NCBI GenBank assembly: GCA_029866125.1 | Contig: JARWZZ010000021.1 | Coordinates: 1 to 64,000, forward strand | Reading direction: 5' to 3' | Source of the DNA: Limnobacter sp. | Lineage (GTDB): Bacteria; Pseudomonadota; Gammaproteobacteria; Burkholderiales; Burkholderiaceae_B | Length of the DNA stretch: 64,000 bases | In this document: in pieces, positions 1-8,629 of the stretch | Numbering within the stretch: the first letter of the stretch is position 1 | Layout of the letters: every line of letters begins with the position of its first letter | Notes under the pieces: model-generated | Told to the model about the DNA's origin: nothing | The model's database searches: none | What the model saw: only the letters and a program-made list of their open reading frames with translations | Made by a program: the position numbers and the translations under genes

Positions 1-126
1 GCATCGGCATCGGCATCGGCATCGGCATCGGCATCGGCATCGGCATCGGCATCGGCATCGGCATCGGCATCGGCATCGGCATCGGCATCGGCATCGGCAT
101 CGGCATCGGCATCGGCATCGGCATCG
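1..126. repeat. (GCATCG)21 hexanucleotide tandem repeat
   Basis: Twenty-one perfect copies of GCATCG run from the window edge, so the array may be longer. The unit is a multiple of three, so it keeps any reading frame open: Ala-Ser, His-Arg or Ile-Gly on the plus strand; Arg-Cys, Asp-Ala or Met-Pro on the minus strand. Copy number can change by slippage without a frameshift. The array is followed directly by non-repetitive sequence starting GCACCTGCG. Confidence 0.97.
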
Positions 127-273
127 GCACCTGCGTCGTCCTCAGCGCAGTCACCCAAGCGCCGTCAGCCTGAAGTCTTGCTGCGATTGAAGAAGGGCCG
201 CCGCCAAGCCCTCGCAACTGTCCATTGGTCTTCAGCCTCAAGGCTGAAGAGCCCCCGCGTCACGCATGTTTGA
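1..273 (+). CDS. possible C-terminal tail of a protein with an (Ala-Ser)n tract (partial, doubtful)
   Basis: Frame 1 is open from the window edge to a TGA at 271-273. The repeat reads as about 21 Ala-Ser pairs, followed by a basic tail of about 45 residues that includes KRRQPEVLLRLKKGRRQ. No start lies in the window and no domain is recognisable. Low-complexity linkers followed by a short basic tail are plausible for a real protein end. However, an open frame here is weak evidence, because the repeat itself cannot contain stops in this frame. Treat it as a candidate only. The gene, if real, begins upstream of base 1. Confidence 0.3.
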   Translation, partial: ASASASASASASASASASASASASASASASASASASASASASAPASSSAQSPKRRQPEVLLRLKKGRRQALATVHWSSASRLKSPRVTHV

Positions 274-283
274 GGGGAGCTGG

Positions 284-312
284 AACTCCGGGGGAGATCC
301 AGCCCCCGAGTT
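284..312. other. strong GC-rich hairpin in the 274-470 non-coding stretch
   Basis: AACTC (284-288) and GGGGG (290-294) pair with CCCCC (303-307) and GAGTT (308-312). This gives a 10-bp stem with one bulged C and an 8-base loop. It lies 10 bases after the stop at 273. There is no T-run on either side, so it is not a classic intrinsic terminator. The rest of 313-470 shows no gene. It holds short direct repeats of ATCACCGAA near 427-448 and a purine-rich run, and I see no promoter or RNA family there. Confidence 0.5.
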
Positions 313-470
313 GCGTGCGAGGCATGGACAGGCAGAGGGTGTGCGGAGCCGAAGGCCCTTCAAGCAGCAACGACTCAGGCAGAGGCGCGAAGAGGTGACG
401 TAGCAACAAAGAGGCAGCAGTGAAGTATCACCGAAGCATCACCGAACCATCAACCAAGCAGCAACGAACG

Positions 471-1970
471 CTACCAGTTTTTGAACACGTCCAACCCATC
501 GTCCTCTTCCATCTGCCCCAGCAATTCAAAAGGTAAATTCGGCTTGACCAGCATCACCGAGCATGGCGCATACATGGCCACTTTGATTGGAATCGTGGCA
601 ATTAAGCGCTGCATTTTAAGGCCACGCGTTGCTGCACCCATGATGATCAGGCTTGCATGATTGCCTGCTGCGTAATTGAGTAAAGCCTCAGCCACATCGC
701 TGGCTTCCAACACGTGAAAGGAGGCATGGTGCGCATCCAAGTCCAAGGGGGCCGCCCAATTTTTGAGGATGGTCAGCATATTGCGCTGCGCCTCAGTCTC
801 GGATTGGTCGCCATGTGAGCTGCCTAGTAAGCCCGACTCGATCACGGTAACCACAGCCAAACGTGCGCCACGGCGCAGGCCCATGCTGCGCTGGGTGGCT
901 TCACGCAGAGAGAACAAAATATCGTCGCTGACCTCTCGGCTGGGTAAAGCCACCATCACAATTGGCACGGAATCCACTTGCTGGTTGGGCAGGGGGCTGG
1001 GCTCGTACTCCATACCAGCCGCGCGTATCCACCGCTTAAAGTGAATCCAAAACGAGGTGCGGGTAATTTGCTTTCCACGTGCTGTAATTTTGACTTGGCC
1101 GGGGTTGGTCAAATCAAAGGCCAAATGCGCGCCTGAAGGGTATCTGCGCCTAGCCTCGGGTTCAAGGCACTTCAGGATCACTTCCTGAAGCCAGTCCGGT
1201 ACATTGGAGCGCCGCAGCTTGGGGGGTACAGGGTCCATCCACAACCGTTGCCGCATGCCGCTGGGGGTGGTGGGGCTGCCAAATGGGGTGCGGTTGGTCG
1301 TCAACTGGTAAAGCATCACGCCGATGGCAAACAAGTCACTGCGCGGGTCGCCCCGCACGCCAACAACCTGCTCCGGGGCTATCCAAGTGGGTGAGCCGAC
1401 TGCTTTACGCAATTCCTCTGCCATCAAGTCGGGGTAGTGGGCATGGCATGACAACCCAAAGTCCAGCAAGACGGCTTGATCCCAATCCACGCCGCCGCCG
1501 TCTTTGCGGTAGCGAAACAGCACATTGGCAGGCTTTAAATCGAGGTGGCAAACATTCTGTTTGTGCAAGCTGTGGGCCGCGCGGGCCATGGCTGCGCCGA
1601 TGCGTGCAATGGTTTGGTCATCCTTGATGTTGCCGTTTTCCATTTCGGCTTCCAAAGTGGTGCCGTCAATGTATTCCATCACCAAATAGGGCGTATTGCC
1701 CACATCCCCAGATGCCACAAAACGCGGCACATGGTTGCCGCTGACTGCGGGTGAAATTTGCCGCTCAATCTCAAAGCCGATGATGTTTTCTGCGCTGTCC
1801 CCATCGCGCATGCGTGGAATTTTAAGCACCATGTCAAAACCGGGGTTCAGCGTGTTGTGGCCGCTTGCAAGGTCGTACTCCACCTTGTAAATGTAGGCCA
1901 TGCCGCCGGAGTGTATGCACTCGTGGATCAAGAATCCATCCAGTTTTTGCCCCGCGCTTAGTCGCTTCAT
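471..1970 (-). CDS. serine/threonine protein kinase fused to a universal stress protein (Usp) domain
   Basis: A cytosolic protein of 499 residues. The N-terminal Hanks-type kinase (about 12-290) has a glycine loop (HSGGMAYIYKV, 20-30), ATP lysine K50, the αC glutamate in FEIER, the catalytic loop HLDLKPANVL (H142, D144; the usual Arg of HRD is Leu), DFG at 170-172 and APE at 198-200. All residues for phosphotransfer are present. A linker leads to a C-terminal Usp fold (about 335-485) ending in MGAATRGL and CSVMLV, the nucleotide-binding edge of that family, in a divergent form. No transmembrane or PASTA segment is seen. The start overlaps the stop of the upstream phosphoesterase by four bases (ATGA), so the two are translationally coupled. 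This suggests a paired kinase and phosphatase, or a shared stress signal. The substrate is unknown. Confidence 0.9.
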   Translation of the reverse strand: MKRLSAGQKLDGFLIHECIHSGGMAYIYKVEYDLASGHNTLNPGFDMVLKIPRMRDGDSAENIIGFEIERQISPAVSGNHVPRFVASGDVGNTPYLVMEYIDGTTLEAEMENGNIKDDQTIARIGAAMARAAHSLHKQNVCHLDLKPANVLFRYRKDGGGVDWDQAVLLDFGLSCHAHYPDLMAEELRKAVGSPTWIAPEQVVGVRGDPRSDLFAIGVMLYQLTTNRTPFGSPTTPSGMRQRLWMDPVPPKLRRSNVPDWLQEVILKCLEPEARRRYPSGAHLAFDLTNPGQVKITARGKQITRTSFWIHFKRWIRAAGMEYEPSPLPNQQVDSVPIVMVALPSREVSDDILFSLREATQRSMGLRRGARLAVVTVIESGLLGSSHGDQSETEAQRNMLTILKNWAAPLDLDAHHASFHVLEASDVAEALLNYAAGNHASLIIMGAATRGLKMQRLIATIPIKVAMYAPCSVMLVKPNLPFELLGQMEEDDGLDVFKNW

Positions 1971-2719
1971 GTCCCTGTCTCTAGTCGATGTGCCAAATGC
2001 GCAGGTAACCCAGCTTGGCGTATTGCGATTGCTGCGGCATGGTGGTCATACACCACCCGGTAAAAGCACAGCTTTTCAGCCTCAGTGTCGTACAGTGCGT
2101 ACATGGCCCGGGTGTCTTTGTCGCGCGGCTGGCCTACCGATCCAATGGTGACCACCATGTCCCTGCGGCTGGGGGCGGGTAGGGCAACGCCGGGTGTGGG
2201 CGTAAAGCGCATCAGGTTGCGGCTGGCCCCCGGGTAATACAAATGTTGGTGGTGTACGTGGCCCACAAACACGTGGTTGGCTTGATGGGTATTAAGCGCT
2301 GCATCCAAACAAAGCTGGGCTTTCACTTCGCTGTCCACGTAATCCCATTTGTCTGGGTTTCGCGCACTGGCATGGGTAAAGAGTGCAGAATCGCGCTGCA
2401 CGGTAAGCTGGGCATGGTCCAAAAAGTCCAAATGCTCGGCGTTTAACTGCTCGTGAGTCCAAGCAGCACTGCTTGAGCCCGAATCTTGAATCAGCGAAGG
2501 AGGGCGCACCGCCATGGCGTCATGGTTGCCTTTCACAAACCATGCGCCTTTTTGTACCAGGCTCATGACGCGATCCACCACCCCGGCAGGGTCTGCACCA
2601 TAGCCCACCAAGTCGCCCAAAAAAGCCAACTGGTCGGCACCTTGGTCGCTGGCGTGTTTCAGGCAGGCATCCAAAGCAAAGGTGTTGCTGTGAATGTCGG
2701 ACATCAATGCAATCCTCAT
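1967..2719 (-). CDS. calcineurin-like metallophosphoesterase (YfcE/PrpE-like)
   Basis: 250 residues with the full two-metal phosphoesterase signature: D8 and H10 (SDIH), D36 (LGDLVGYG), N65-H66 (KGNHD), H116 (FTHAS), and H154/H156 (GHVHHQ). There is no signal peptide, so it should act in the cytosol. Family members hydrolyse phosphodiesters, phosphoproteins or nucleotides. The coupled Ser/Thr kinase downstream makes a phosphoprotein-phosphatase role attractive, but this is an inference from context. The start ATG (2717-2719) is followed by MRIALMSDIH, which places the metal motif at the extreme N-terminus, as expected. It is divergent from the genes at 2812 onward, leaving about 90 bases for two promoters. 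Confidence 0.88.
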   Translation of the reverse strand: MRIALMSDIHSNTFALDACLKHASDQGADQLAFLGDLVGYGADPAGVVDRVMSLVQKGAWFVKGNHDAMAVRPPSLIQDSGSSSAAWTHEQLNAEHLDFLDHAQLTVQRDSALFTHASARNPDKWDYVDSEVKAQLCLDAALNTHQANHVFVGHVHHQHLYYPGASRNLMRFTPTPGVALPAPSRRDMVVTIGSVGQPRDKDTRAMYALYDTEAEKLCFYRVVYDHHAAAIAIRQAGLPAHLAHRLETGT

Positions 2720-2811
2720 TTCCTCACCATGTTATTGTTTAAGTGGTTGTCTTTTTCCAGAAATCATATCCCATCCACCTCACATCCACCTTACATGGCA
2801 AGTTCTTCAAG

Positions 2812-3231
2812 ATGACTCCTTGTTTATCAATATCTCGCGCAGTTAGCTATTCCATGGGTTTTGCGCTTTTTGGCTGGAGTGCAGTCAGTTGGGCTGGTGA
2901 CGCCCACATCGTGTGTAGGGCGGAAACTTCAAGCCAAGAAATTAGCCTCGCCTTGCAGCCCGGCAGCGATATTTTTGCCTTGCAACATATGAATTTTGAC
3001 AACGGGCACCGAGTGTCCTTGCAGTTGTTGCAAGCGCCTGAACGTTTAAAAACCTATGTGTACGATGATTCAAAAAACAGGTTGGTGTTGCTTAACTCCC
3101 AGGTTTATCTTTTGGGGAAAGCCCCTGAGTGCGGTCGGCGTGAGGTGGATGCACGCACTTACTCGGGCGGGTTTGAGCGTGAGTTGATTTTGCAGTGCGA
3201 ATGGTCATGCGGCAATGGGGTGCAAAAATGA
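2812..3231 (+). CDS. hypothetical secreted protein (139 aa)
   Basis: No family recognised. An upstream in-frame start at 2743 is possible, but the ATG at 2812 gives a better N-terminus: MTPCLSISRAVSYSMGFALF, a basic/hydrophobic signal peptide with a likely cut after SWA. The mature part is about 110 residues with four cysteines (one early, three near the C-terminus), consistent with disulfides in the periplasm. The stop overlaps the start of the CapA-like gene (ATGA at 3228-3231), so both are translated as one unit and may share an envelope function. Confidence 0.65.
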   Translation: MTPCLSISRAVSYSMGFALFGWSAVSWAGDAHIVCRAETSSQEISLALQPGSDIFALQHMNFDNGHRVSLQLLQAPERLKTYVYDDSKNRLVLLNSQVYLLGKAPECGRREVDARTYSGGFERELILQCEWSCGNGVQK

Positions 3232-4208
3232 AACATTCCTTGTTACGAAAATTGGTTTTTGTGGCGGCCATGCCTTTCATGTTGGCATCGGGTTTCAGCA
3301 TGGCGCAGGAGGAGTCTATCCGCATTGTGTTTGTGGGGGACGTGATGCTGGATGAGTTACCCGGCGAGCGCATCGCCAAGGGCTTCGACCCTTTTGCCGA
3401 ATTTGCTGATGTTTTTAAATCTGCCGATTTAAGCATTGCCAATTTGGAATGCGCGGTGGGTTATAAAAATCAGCCTCAAATCAAAGCGATGAAAGAGGAC
3501 AAGCCCTACACTTTCATGGCGCATCCGCGTGTGTTGCCTTTGTTGAAAAAGCATTTCAGCGCAGTCTCCTTGGCCAATAACCACAGCGGGGATTACGGCC
3601 CGGTGGCCTTTGAGGGCATGTTGAGTCACCTGGACAAAGCCGGTGTGAAGTATTTTGGCGGTGGGCGCAACTTAAGGCAGGCGCACCAGCCCGCCTTGTT
3701 TACCGTCAAGGGCAAGCGCGTAGCAATATTGGCTTACAACCTGTTTTTACCTCGCAGTTTTGAAGCCTTGGACGACCGGGCTGGCTCCGCATGGGGCGAA
3801 GCTGACTACATTGCAGATGGCATACGCCGTGCTCGCGAGGTACACAAGGCAGATTTTGTGGTGGTGTATCCCCATTGGGGTTGGGAAAATGAAAAACTCG
3901 CATCCCGCACCCAGCAGCGCTTGGCGCAGTTCATGCTGGACCAAGGGGCTGACGCGGTGGTGGGTGGGCACCCGCATGTCACCCAAAACATACAAATTTA
4001 CAATGGAAAGCCGATTTTCTACAGCTTGGGCAATTTTGTATTCAATGGTTTTGACACCGTGGACACCAACACAGGTTGGGTTTTGGAGTTGGAATTGAAT
4101 GCCGCGAAAGCCCCAAAATGGCGAATTTTTGAAGCGCGAATGGACAAATGGGGAGTTCCCAAACACAAAGGTTTGCTTTCTAATGTGAATTTGACTCAAC
4201 CCAAGTGA
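3228..4208 (+). CDS. CapA-family (poly-gamma-glutamate synthesis type) metallophosphatase-like protein, exported
   Basis: 326 residues from the ATG at 3228, chosen because it starts a clear signal peptide (MKHSLLRKLVFVAAMPFMLA..., cut near SMAQ) and couples to the previous stop. A start 33 bases earlier (3195) is less likely. The mature protein carries the CapA pattern: FVGDVMLD (about 35-42), NLECAV (72-77), LANNHSGDYG, VYPHWGWE and VVGGHPHVTQ, which resemble the metal ligands of calcineurin-like enzymes. In Bacillus, CapA takes part in poly-gamma-glutamate export. Most proteobacterial members are uncharacterised, and no capB/capC synthase is nearby, so a polyglutamate role is not supported here. 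It probably acts in the periplasm. Confidence 0.85.
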   Translation: MKHSLLRKLVFVAAMPFMLASGFSMAQEESIRIVFVGDVMLDELPGERIAKGFDPFAEFADVFKSADLSIANLECAVGYKNQPQIKAMKEDKPYTFMAHPRVLPLLKKHFSAVSLANNHSGDYGPVAFEGMLSHLDKAGVKYFGGGRNLRQAHQPALFTVKGKRVAILAYNLFLPRSFEALDDRAGSAWGEADYIADGIRRAREVHKADFVVVYPHWGWENEKLASRTQQRLAQFMLDQGADAVVGGHPHVTQNIQIYNGKPIFYSLGNFVFNGFDTVDTNTGWVLELELNAAKAPKWRIFEARMDKWGVPKHKGLLSNVNLTQPK

Positions 4209-4305
4209 TTAAACATCTAATCATCGCCTTTGTGAGGTATTACTTACACTTGCTCCGTGAGTAACTTTGCTACACAATCAAAGCCAGAGACAACAAAGCT
4301 ACAAT

Positions 4306-5403
4306 ATGAAAAACATTCTTAGAGGCATGTGCTTGGCCAGTTTGGCCTTGGTCAGCAATTTTGCGCTGGCAGCGACGGAGGACAGCGACTTACCGCAATG
4401 GCTGTCTGACCGCATTACGCCTGTGCATTATGGTTTAACCACATTTGTAGACAACACCTCCCGAAGCATTGATTCATTTTTTGGCACAGACGAAAGCCAG
4501 TACGCCGACAACAAATCCTTCATGCGCTTAAGCAGCGAGTTCCGCTTGGCAAGGGGCAACAATGACGCGGATGTTGGTCTGCGTTTTAAGCTGGACCTGC
4601 CCACCACACGCCGCAAATTGCGTTTGATTATTGAAAGCGATGCCGACGAGCCCTTGGTGGCTACCAACCAAAGCAACACCAACCGATTTACCGAAATCAA
4701 CCAGTTTGATGCCAGCAACTCCATTCTGGGCCTTGAGCGCGGCAACGAGAAAAACCCCAACGAAACATGGCGTACCCGGTTTGGCGTGGGTATCAAACTG
4801 CGTAGCCCAATTGACCCTTATGTCCGCGTGACCAGTACCCGCCAGTGGGACTTTGAAGACAGCCCTTGGCAATCCAACTTCAACGGCAGGGTGACTTATT
4901 TCAATGAAGAGGGCTACGTCACCCGTGCTAGCTTTGACATTGGCCGCCCAATTGCGTCTGACCGCGCTTTCCGCCTGCTTACACAAATTGAATGGCAGCA
5001 GGAAAGGGATGAGGTGGTGTACGTGCAGAGTGCCGAAATTAACCGAATACTCGACCAGCGCAGTGCGCTTCGCTATGCAGCCATTTTGGTTGGGGACACC
5101 GCCCGCTCCAGAGACCTCTACGACCGGGTTTTGCAGGTGTATTACAGGCGCGATGTACACAAAAAGTTTTTGTTTGCAGACATTATTCCTGAACTGCATT
5201 TCCCGACTGAAGACGGCACCAAGCCTTTTGCAGCCCTCACACTGCGTCTTGAAATGTACTTCCGTGGTGATTTTAGGCCCGCCGTTAAAAGCAGCACCAT
5301 GCCCAGCATGAACCTAACCGCCTTGGACAACCCGCTTTACAACGGCTTTGGGTTTTCGCCCAGCATGATCCAAAGGCCCAATTACAGTTTTGGGCCAGAA
5401 TAG
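4306..5403 (+). CDS. hypothetical outer-membrane-type protein (365 aa)
   Basis: The start at ATG 4306 gives a good signal peptide (MKNILRGMCLASLALVSNFA, cut after ALA); the longer form from 4267 adds 13 polar residues and hides it. The mature protein alternates hydrophobic and polar residues in long stretches (for example the regions with VGLRFKLDLP, RFGVGIKLRS and YVRVTSTRQW) and contains many Arg/Asp and aromatic residues, as in beta-barrels. There is no terminal-Phe signature: it ends YSFGPE. I do not recognise a named family. It is preceded by a 97-base gap after the CapA-like gene and followed by hairpins, so it may be its own transcription unit. Confidence 0.7.
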   Translation: MKNILRGMCLASLALVSNFALAATEDSDLPQWLSDRITPVHYGLTTFVDNTSRSIDSFFGTDESQYADNKSFMRLSSEFRLARGNNDADVGLRFKLDLPTTRRKLRLIIESDADEPLVATNQSNTNRFTEINQFDASNSILGLERGNEKNPNETWRTRFGVGIKLRSPIDPYVRVTSTRQWDFEDSPWQSNFNGRVTYFNEEGYVTRASFDIGRPIASDRAFRLLTQIEWQQERDEVVYVQSAEINRILDQRSALRYAAILVGDTARSRDLYDRVLQVYYRRDVHKKFLFADIIPELHFPTEDGTKPFAALTLRLEMYFRGDFRPAVKSSTMPSMNLTALDNPLYNGFGFSPSMIQRPNYSFGPE

Positions 5404-5420
5404 CCCATAAATGCAGCCAC

Positions 5421-5499
5421 TGAGCAGCCACTGAGCGGCCCCTGAATGGCTGCTCAATGACTGCTCAATGGCTTGATTCAAAGGGATTTTCCCCCTTTG
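5421..5499. terminator. hairpin region after the 4306 gene (possible terminators)
   Basis: Two inverted repeats lie in the 5404-5587 gap. TGAGCAGCCA (5421-5430) pairs perfectly with TGGCTGCTCA (5447-5456) over a 16-base loop. CAAAGGG (5479-5485) pairs with CCCTTTG (5493-5499) over 7 bases. Neither has a clean T-run, so termination is inferred from position only. The first arm belongs to a run of short degenerate repeats (CAGCCACTGAG twice, TGCTCAATG twice). Bases 5500-5587 should hold the promoter of the pilus operon; a GTTAA...TTAAC repeat at about 5540-5567 is followed by TTTTT. Confidence 0.45.
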
Positions 5500-5587
5500 T
5501 TCAGGCCTTCTTACTCTCAAGTTTGATGCTTTAATACCGTTAAAAGGCTAACCCCTTTGAGTTAACTTTTTCTCGGATTGATGCATC

Positions 5588-6106
5588 ATGTACACATTCA
5601 TCTATCGCTTACTGACTCGTCTGCTCACTGCCCTAGCGGCAATGGCAGGCATGATGGGCACTTTACATGCGGCCACAGGCACTGGCACGTTAAACGTGTC
5701 TGCCATTGTTCCCGACTTTTGCGAGTTGACCAGTTCCACCGTCAACCTGAACATGGGAACTTACCTGCCATCGGCAGAATCCAGCACGGGTGCGACCGTT
5801 CAAGTGCGTTGTACGGTTGGCACCGCTGCCAATATTGGTTTGGGTTTGGGCTTGAACGCATCTGGCGCCACACGCCGCATGCAGCACGCAACCGACCCCA
5901 CGGTGTACCTGAATTACGAACTTTACAAAGCCGATGGCACCACCATTTGGCAAGCGCCCGGCCAGGCTGGAGTGGTTGCAGTCACTGGTGATGGCCTAAC
6001 CCAAGGCTTCAACATGGTGGGCAAAATACCGTCCAACCAATGGTCCATCAAAAAGGGCAATTACGCCGACACCGTGGTGATCACCGTTACCTTCCCGGAC
6101 CCCTAG
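5588..6106 (+). CDS. spore coat U (SCPU) domain pilus subunit
   Basis: 172 residues. A signal peptide (about 1-29, ending GTLHAAT) precedes an SCPU/Csu-type subunit domain: TGTLNVSAIVPDFCEL near the N-terminus, a second cysteine in VQVRCTVG that would form the subunit disulfide, and the C-terminal strand GNYADTVVITVTF, typical of this family. Subunits of this type are donor-strand exchanged by a periplasmic chaperone and polymerised through an outer-membrane usher into thin adhesive pili. It is the first gene of the operon 5588-9135 and is probably the major structural subunit. Confidence 0.88.
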   Translation: MYTFIYRLLTRLLTALAAMAGMMGTLHAATGTGTLNVSAIVPDFCELTSSTVNLNMGTYLPSAESSTGATVQVRCTVGTAANIGLGLGLNASGATRRMQHATDPTVYLNYELYKADGTTIWQAPGQAGVVAVTGDGLTQGFNMVGKIPSNQWSIKKGNYADTVVITVTFPDP

Positions 6107-6130
6107 ACCAAACCACTCAGGACACACATC

Positions 6131-6565
6131 ATGAAATCGATTTTTACATCACTTTTGCTAGCGGCGGGTGCGGCTGCTTCGGTGATTGCACCCGCAGCCC
6201 ATGCGTTTGGCGTGTCGGTTAGCCCAACCGCGATTATGTTGGACAGCCGCTCACTGTTTGGCCATGTGGAGTTGACCAACACATCTGCGCGGTCTAAAAC
6301 CTTCACGGTGGAGTTTTCTGGCGTGGACCAAGAGGCATGCTTCAAAGTCTCACCCAAAATGGTTTCCATACCCGAAGGTGCGACCCAAATGGTGCGCCTG
6401 CAATACACCTGCGCAATTGACACCTTGCCAGCCAACCCGATGGTGTTTTTCACTGAAGCGCCGCGTGCAGCAAACACGGGCATGCAGCAAACTCAACTTG
6501 ATTTCCGTTTGCGCTTGGGTTTGAAGGTGAAGTTGCAAGACAACCCCATTAAATCTCTGTTTTAA
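6131..6565 (+). CDS. single-domain pilus chaperone-like protein
   Basis: 144 residues: a signal peptide (about 1-25, ending AHA) and one immunoglobulin-like domain that resembles the N-terminal domain of PapD/CsuC-type chaperones (FGVSVSPTAIMLD, ELTNTSARSKTFTVEF, PEGATQMVRLQY, RLRLGLKVKL). Classical chaperones have two such domains and about 230-250 residues. Here the second domain is absent, the gene ends cleanly, and the usher starts 30 bases later, so this is not a visible frameshift. It lies between subunit and usher, where the operon chaperone should be. Two cysteines (in QEACFK and QYTCAI) could form a disulfide. The function is inferred from position and partial similarity. Confidence 0.7.
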   Translation: MKSIFTSLLLAAGAAASVIAPAAHAFGVSVSPTAIMLDSRSLFGHVELTNTSARSKTFTVEFSGVDQEACFKVSPKMVSIPEGATQMVRLQYTCAIDTLPANPMVFFTEAPRAANTGMQQTQLDFRLRLGLKVKLQDNPIKSLF

Positions 6566-6595
6566 CCCTCTAAAAGCGGCCGGGGCCCAGTTGCC

Positions 6596-8629
6596 ATGCG
6601 CACCTTGCACACTGCAATAGCCGCCCCACTTCGTGTTGGCCTCACATTGTGCTTCATGGTGTGCCAGCCCACATTGGCACTCGCCAATGGCAGTCCCTTG
6701 CTTCAGAACGAACTGCTTGAAGTGCGTTACGCCGATGGTGTGAGTAAGGCCGTCAGCGCCCAATGGGTGCGCCTTGCAGAAGCCTTGGAATGCGGCAATC
6801 AAACCCACTTGGTGCGCACTGATTCAGGCGAAGAATTGTGCGGCTCCTACATTCCAGAAAAACTCGAATTTCGCCCAGCGGCCCATGCGTCCGGGGTGGA
6901 CCAAGCGATTGGTAAAAGCGGATTCGATGGCTATGCCTTGCCCAGTAACCGAACTGCCTTGCTGGGTTATCAGGTACTGTCCAGTTCAGAAGGGCTGCAG
7001 TTGAACTACAACCTCATCGCCAATCAGGCCCCTGGCGTGCAGGTAGTAGCCAGCAAGTCCGGGTCGGTGGCCCAAGGGCATATGGTGTTTTATTCACTGC
7101 AAACTGAAACACATGGTTCGAATTCCAGCCTGTCCATCCGTCAATGGCGTGCAGGCCAAATGGTGATGGATTCTGGCCCTTTGGGCGCCGCTTTGGGGCA
7201 GGGGTTGGAATGGAGAAAATCCAACAGCTTGAGCCAAAACAATGTGCAGGTGTTCAACGGCCGCTTGGTCAGCGAAACCGACCTGACCGTCTTGGTGAAC
7301 AATGAGGCAAGGGGCGTTATACCCGCAAGGCCGGGTGATGTGTCGGTTTTCAACGTGCCTTTGTTTGAAGGCAACAATGAAGTGCAAGTGATTTACCGCA
7401 ACGAGAAAGGTGAGCTGGTACAAACCAGTCGCAATGTGTTTTTCAGTCAGGCTTTGCTGCCGCAGGGCAAATGGTTAGGCTCTGCTGGTGTGTACCAAGA
7501 CAAACGCTTGCGCCATTGGGCAGCCCAAGCTCAGGTTGAAAAAGGGGTGTATGAAAAGCTGACTTTGCAGGGCGGTGTTCGGGTCAATATCGACCCGGAA
7601 AACTCCATTCCCATGGTGATGGCCAATGGCGAGGTGTCCAATTTGGAGCGTGTGGAAGCTGCAGTGTCCGCCCGTAGTTTTGTGGCGGGTGGGTTTCTAA
7701 GCGCAGGTTTTCAAAGCCGCACTGCCTATGGCCCGGGTATTAACCGGGTGGGTTATGTGCGTAACTCGGCCTTGTTTTATGCCGAAAAGTCGATTGGGCC
7801 AGCCAAGCTGGGTGCATCCGTGGAGCCCTATCAAATATTGCAAGCCACCCCAGTGCCACTGCCTGCGGGTTTTAAGGGGGTAAGGGTGGGTTTTGCCAAA
7901 GCCACTGATGGGCCAGAGTATGAATTCACCTTTTCAAAATCATTCCGTGTTGAAAACATGAATGGCGCATTTGTTAGCGCTTATTGCAAAGTAGGCGTGG
8001 ATGCCAATGGCATGGACAGCAATTTTTGCGGCCTAAACGCCAACATGGCACTGGGCATTTCGCCGTTTTCCAGCCCTTATGGCCCCCAGCCTATTTTGGG
8101 CGGCATTTCCTATTCAAAAGCGGCTGTGTCTGGGCCCAGCGTTCAAGGGCAGTCAAGCAGCAGCAGCGAAAGCATCAATGGATTTGTGCAAACCCGCGAC
8201 AGTTATGCCTTGGTATCCAAAAACTTAAGCTTTGTACGAAGCCGTCACGACTTCAAGAATGTTTCTGTTGAGGGGCAATACGACAGCGAAGGCAACTTGC
8301 TGGCCGGTGTTTCTGGCCTTGTGGCACTCGATTATGGCAATAAACCCCGTGTGATGGGCTTTTTGCCAAATGACCCCAGCCGCCCATCGGATGCGCTGGT
8401 GGTGATAGATGACTTAACGCCTGCCAAAGACAGGGGGTTTCCTGCAGTGCAAACCCGCATCAACGGTGTGTTAAGCACAAGTGGCCTGAACCCCGGCGCG
8501 ATGGTGGGGCAAAGCAACACAATTTTGGTCAATCCCGAGTCTGTGAGTATGGAATCGGACATGCCGGCATTGCGCTTGAAGTTGTCTCCTGCGCTGCCCG
8601 GAATTTACAAAGTAGGGGCCGCGCCATGA
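6596..8629 (+). CDS. outer-membrane usher of a chaperone-usher pilus (short, divergent)
   Basis: 677 residues, against about 800 or more for typical ushers. A signal peptide covers about 1-30 (cut after LALA). A central region resembles the usher plug and barrel entry (LVSETDLTVLVNNEARGVIP, FNVPLFEGNNEVQVIYRN, then LPQGKWLGSAGVYQ), followed by barrel-like alternation. The C-terminal part (KPRVMGFLPNDPSRPSDALVVIDDL) is like the periplasmic C-domains of alternative or alpha ushers. I assign it by domain feel and operon order. Whether it belongs to the Csu (archaic) or CfaC/TcfC type cannot be decided by reading. Its stop overlaps the start of the next subunit gene (ATGA, 8626-8629). Confidence 0.75.
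   Translation: MRTLHTAIAAPLRVGLTLCFMVCQPTLALANGSPLLQNELLEVRYADGVSKAVSAQWVRLAEALECGNQTHLVRTDSGEELCGSYIPEKLEFRPAAHASGVDQAIGKSGFDGYALPSNRTALLGYQVLSSSEGLQLNYNLIANQAPGVQVVASKSGSVAQGHMVFYSLQTETHGSNSSLSIRQWRAGQMVMDSGPLGAALGQGLEWRKSNSLSQNNVQVFNGRLVSETDLTVLVNNEARGVIPARPGDVSVFNVPLFEGNNEVQVIYRNEKGELVQTSRNVFFSQALLPQGKWLGSAGVYQDKRLRHWAAQAQVEKGVYEKLTLQGGVRVNIDPENSIPMVMANGEVSNLERVEAAVSARSFVAGGFLSAGFQSRTAYGPGINRVGYVRNSALFYAEKSIGPAKLGASVEPYQILQATPVPLPAGFKGVRVGFAKATDGPEYEFTFSKSFRVENMNGAFVSAYCKVGVDANGMDSNFCGLNANMALGISPFSSPYGPQPILGGISYSKAAVSGPSVQGQSSSSSESINGFVQTRDSYALVSKNLSFVRSRHDFKNVSVEGQYDSEGNLLAGVSGLVALDYGNKPRVMGFLPNDPSRPSDALVVIDDLTPAKDRGFPAVQTRINGVLSTSGLNPGAMVGQSNTILVNPESVSMESDMPALRLKLSPALPGIYKVGAAP

Noticed and set aside
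1..126. CRISPR-like array
   Set aside because: The units are 6 bases long with no spacers; it is a simple tandem repeat.
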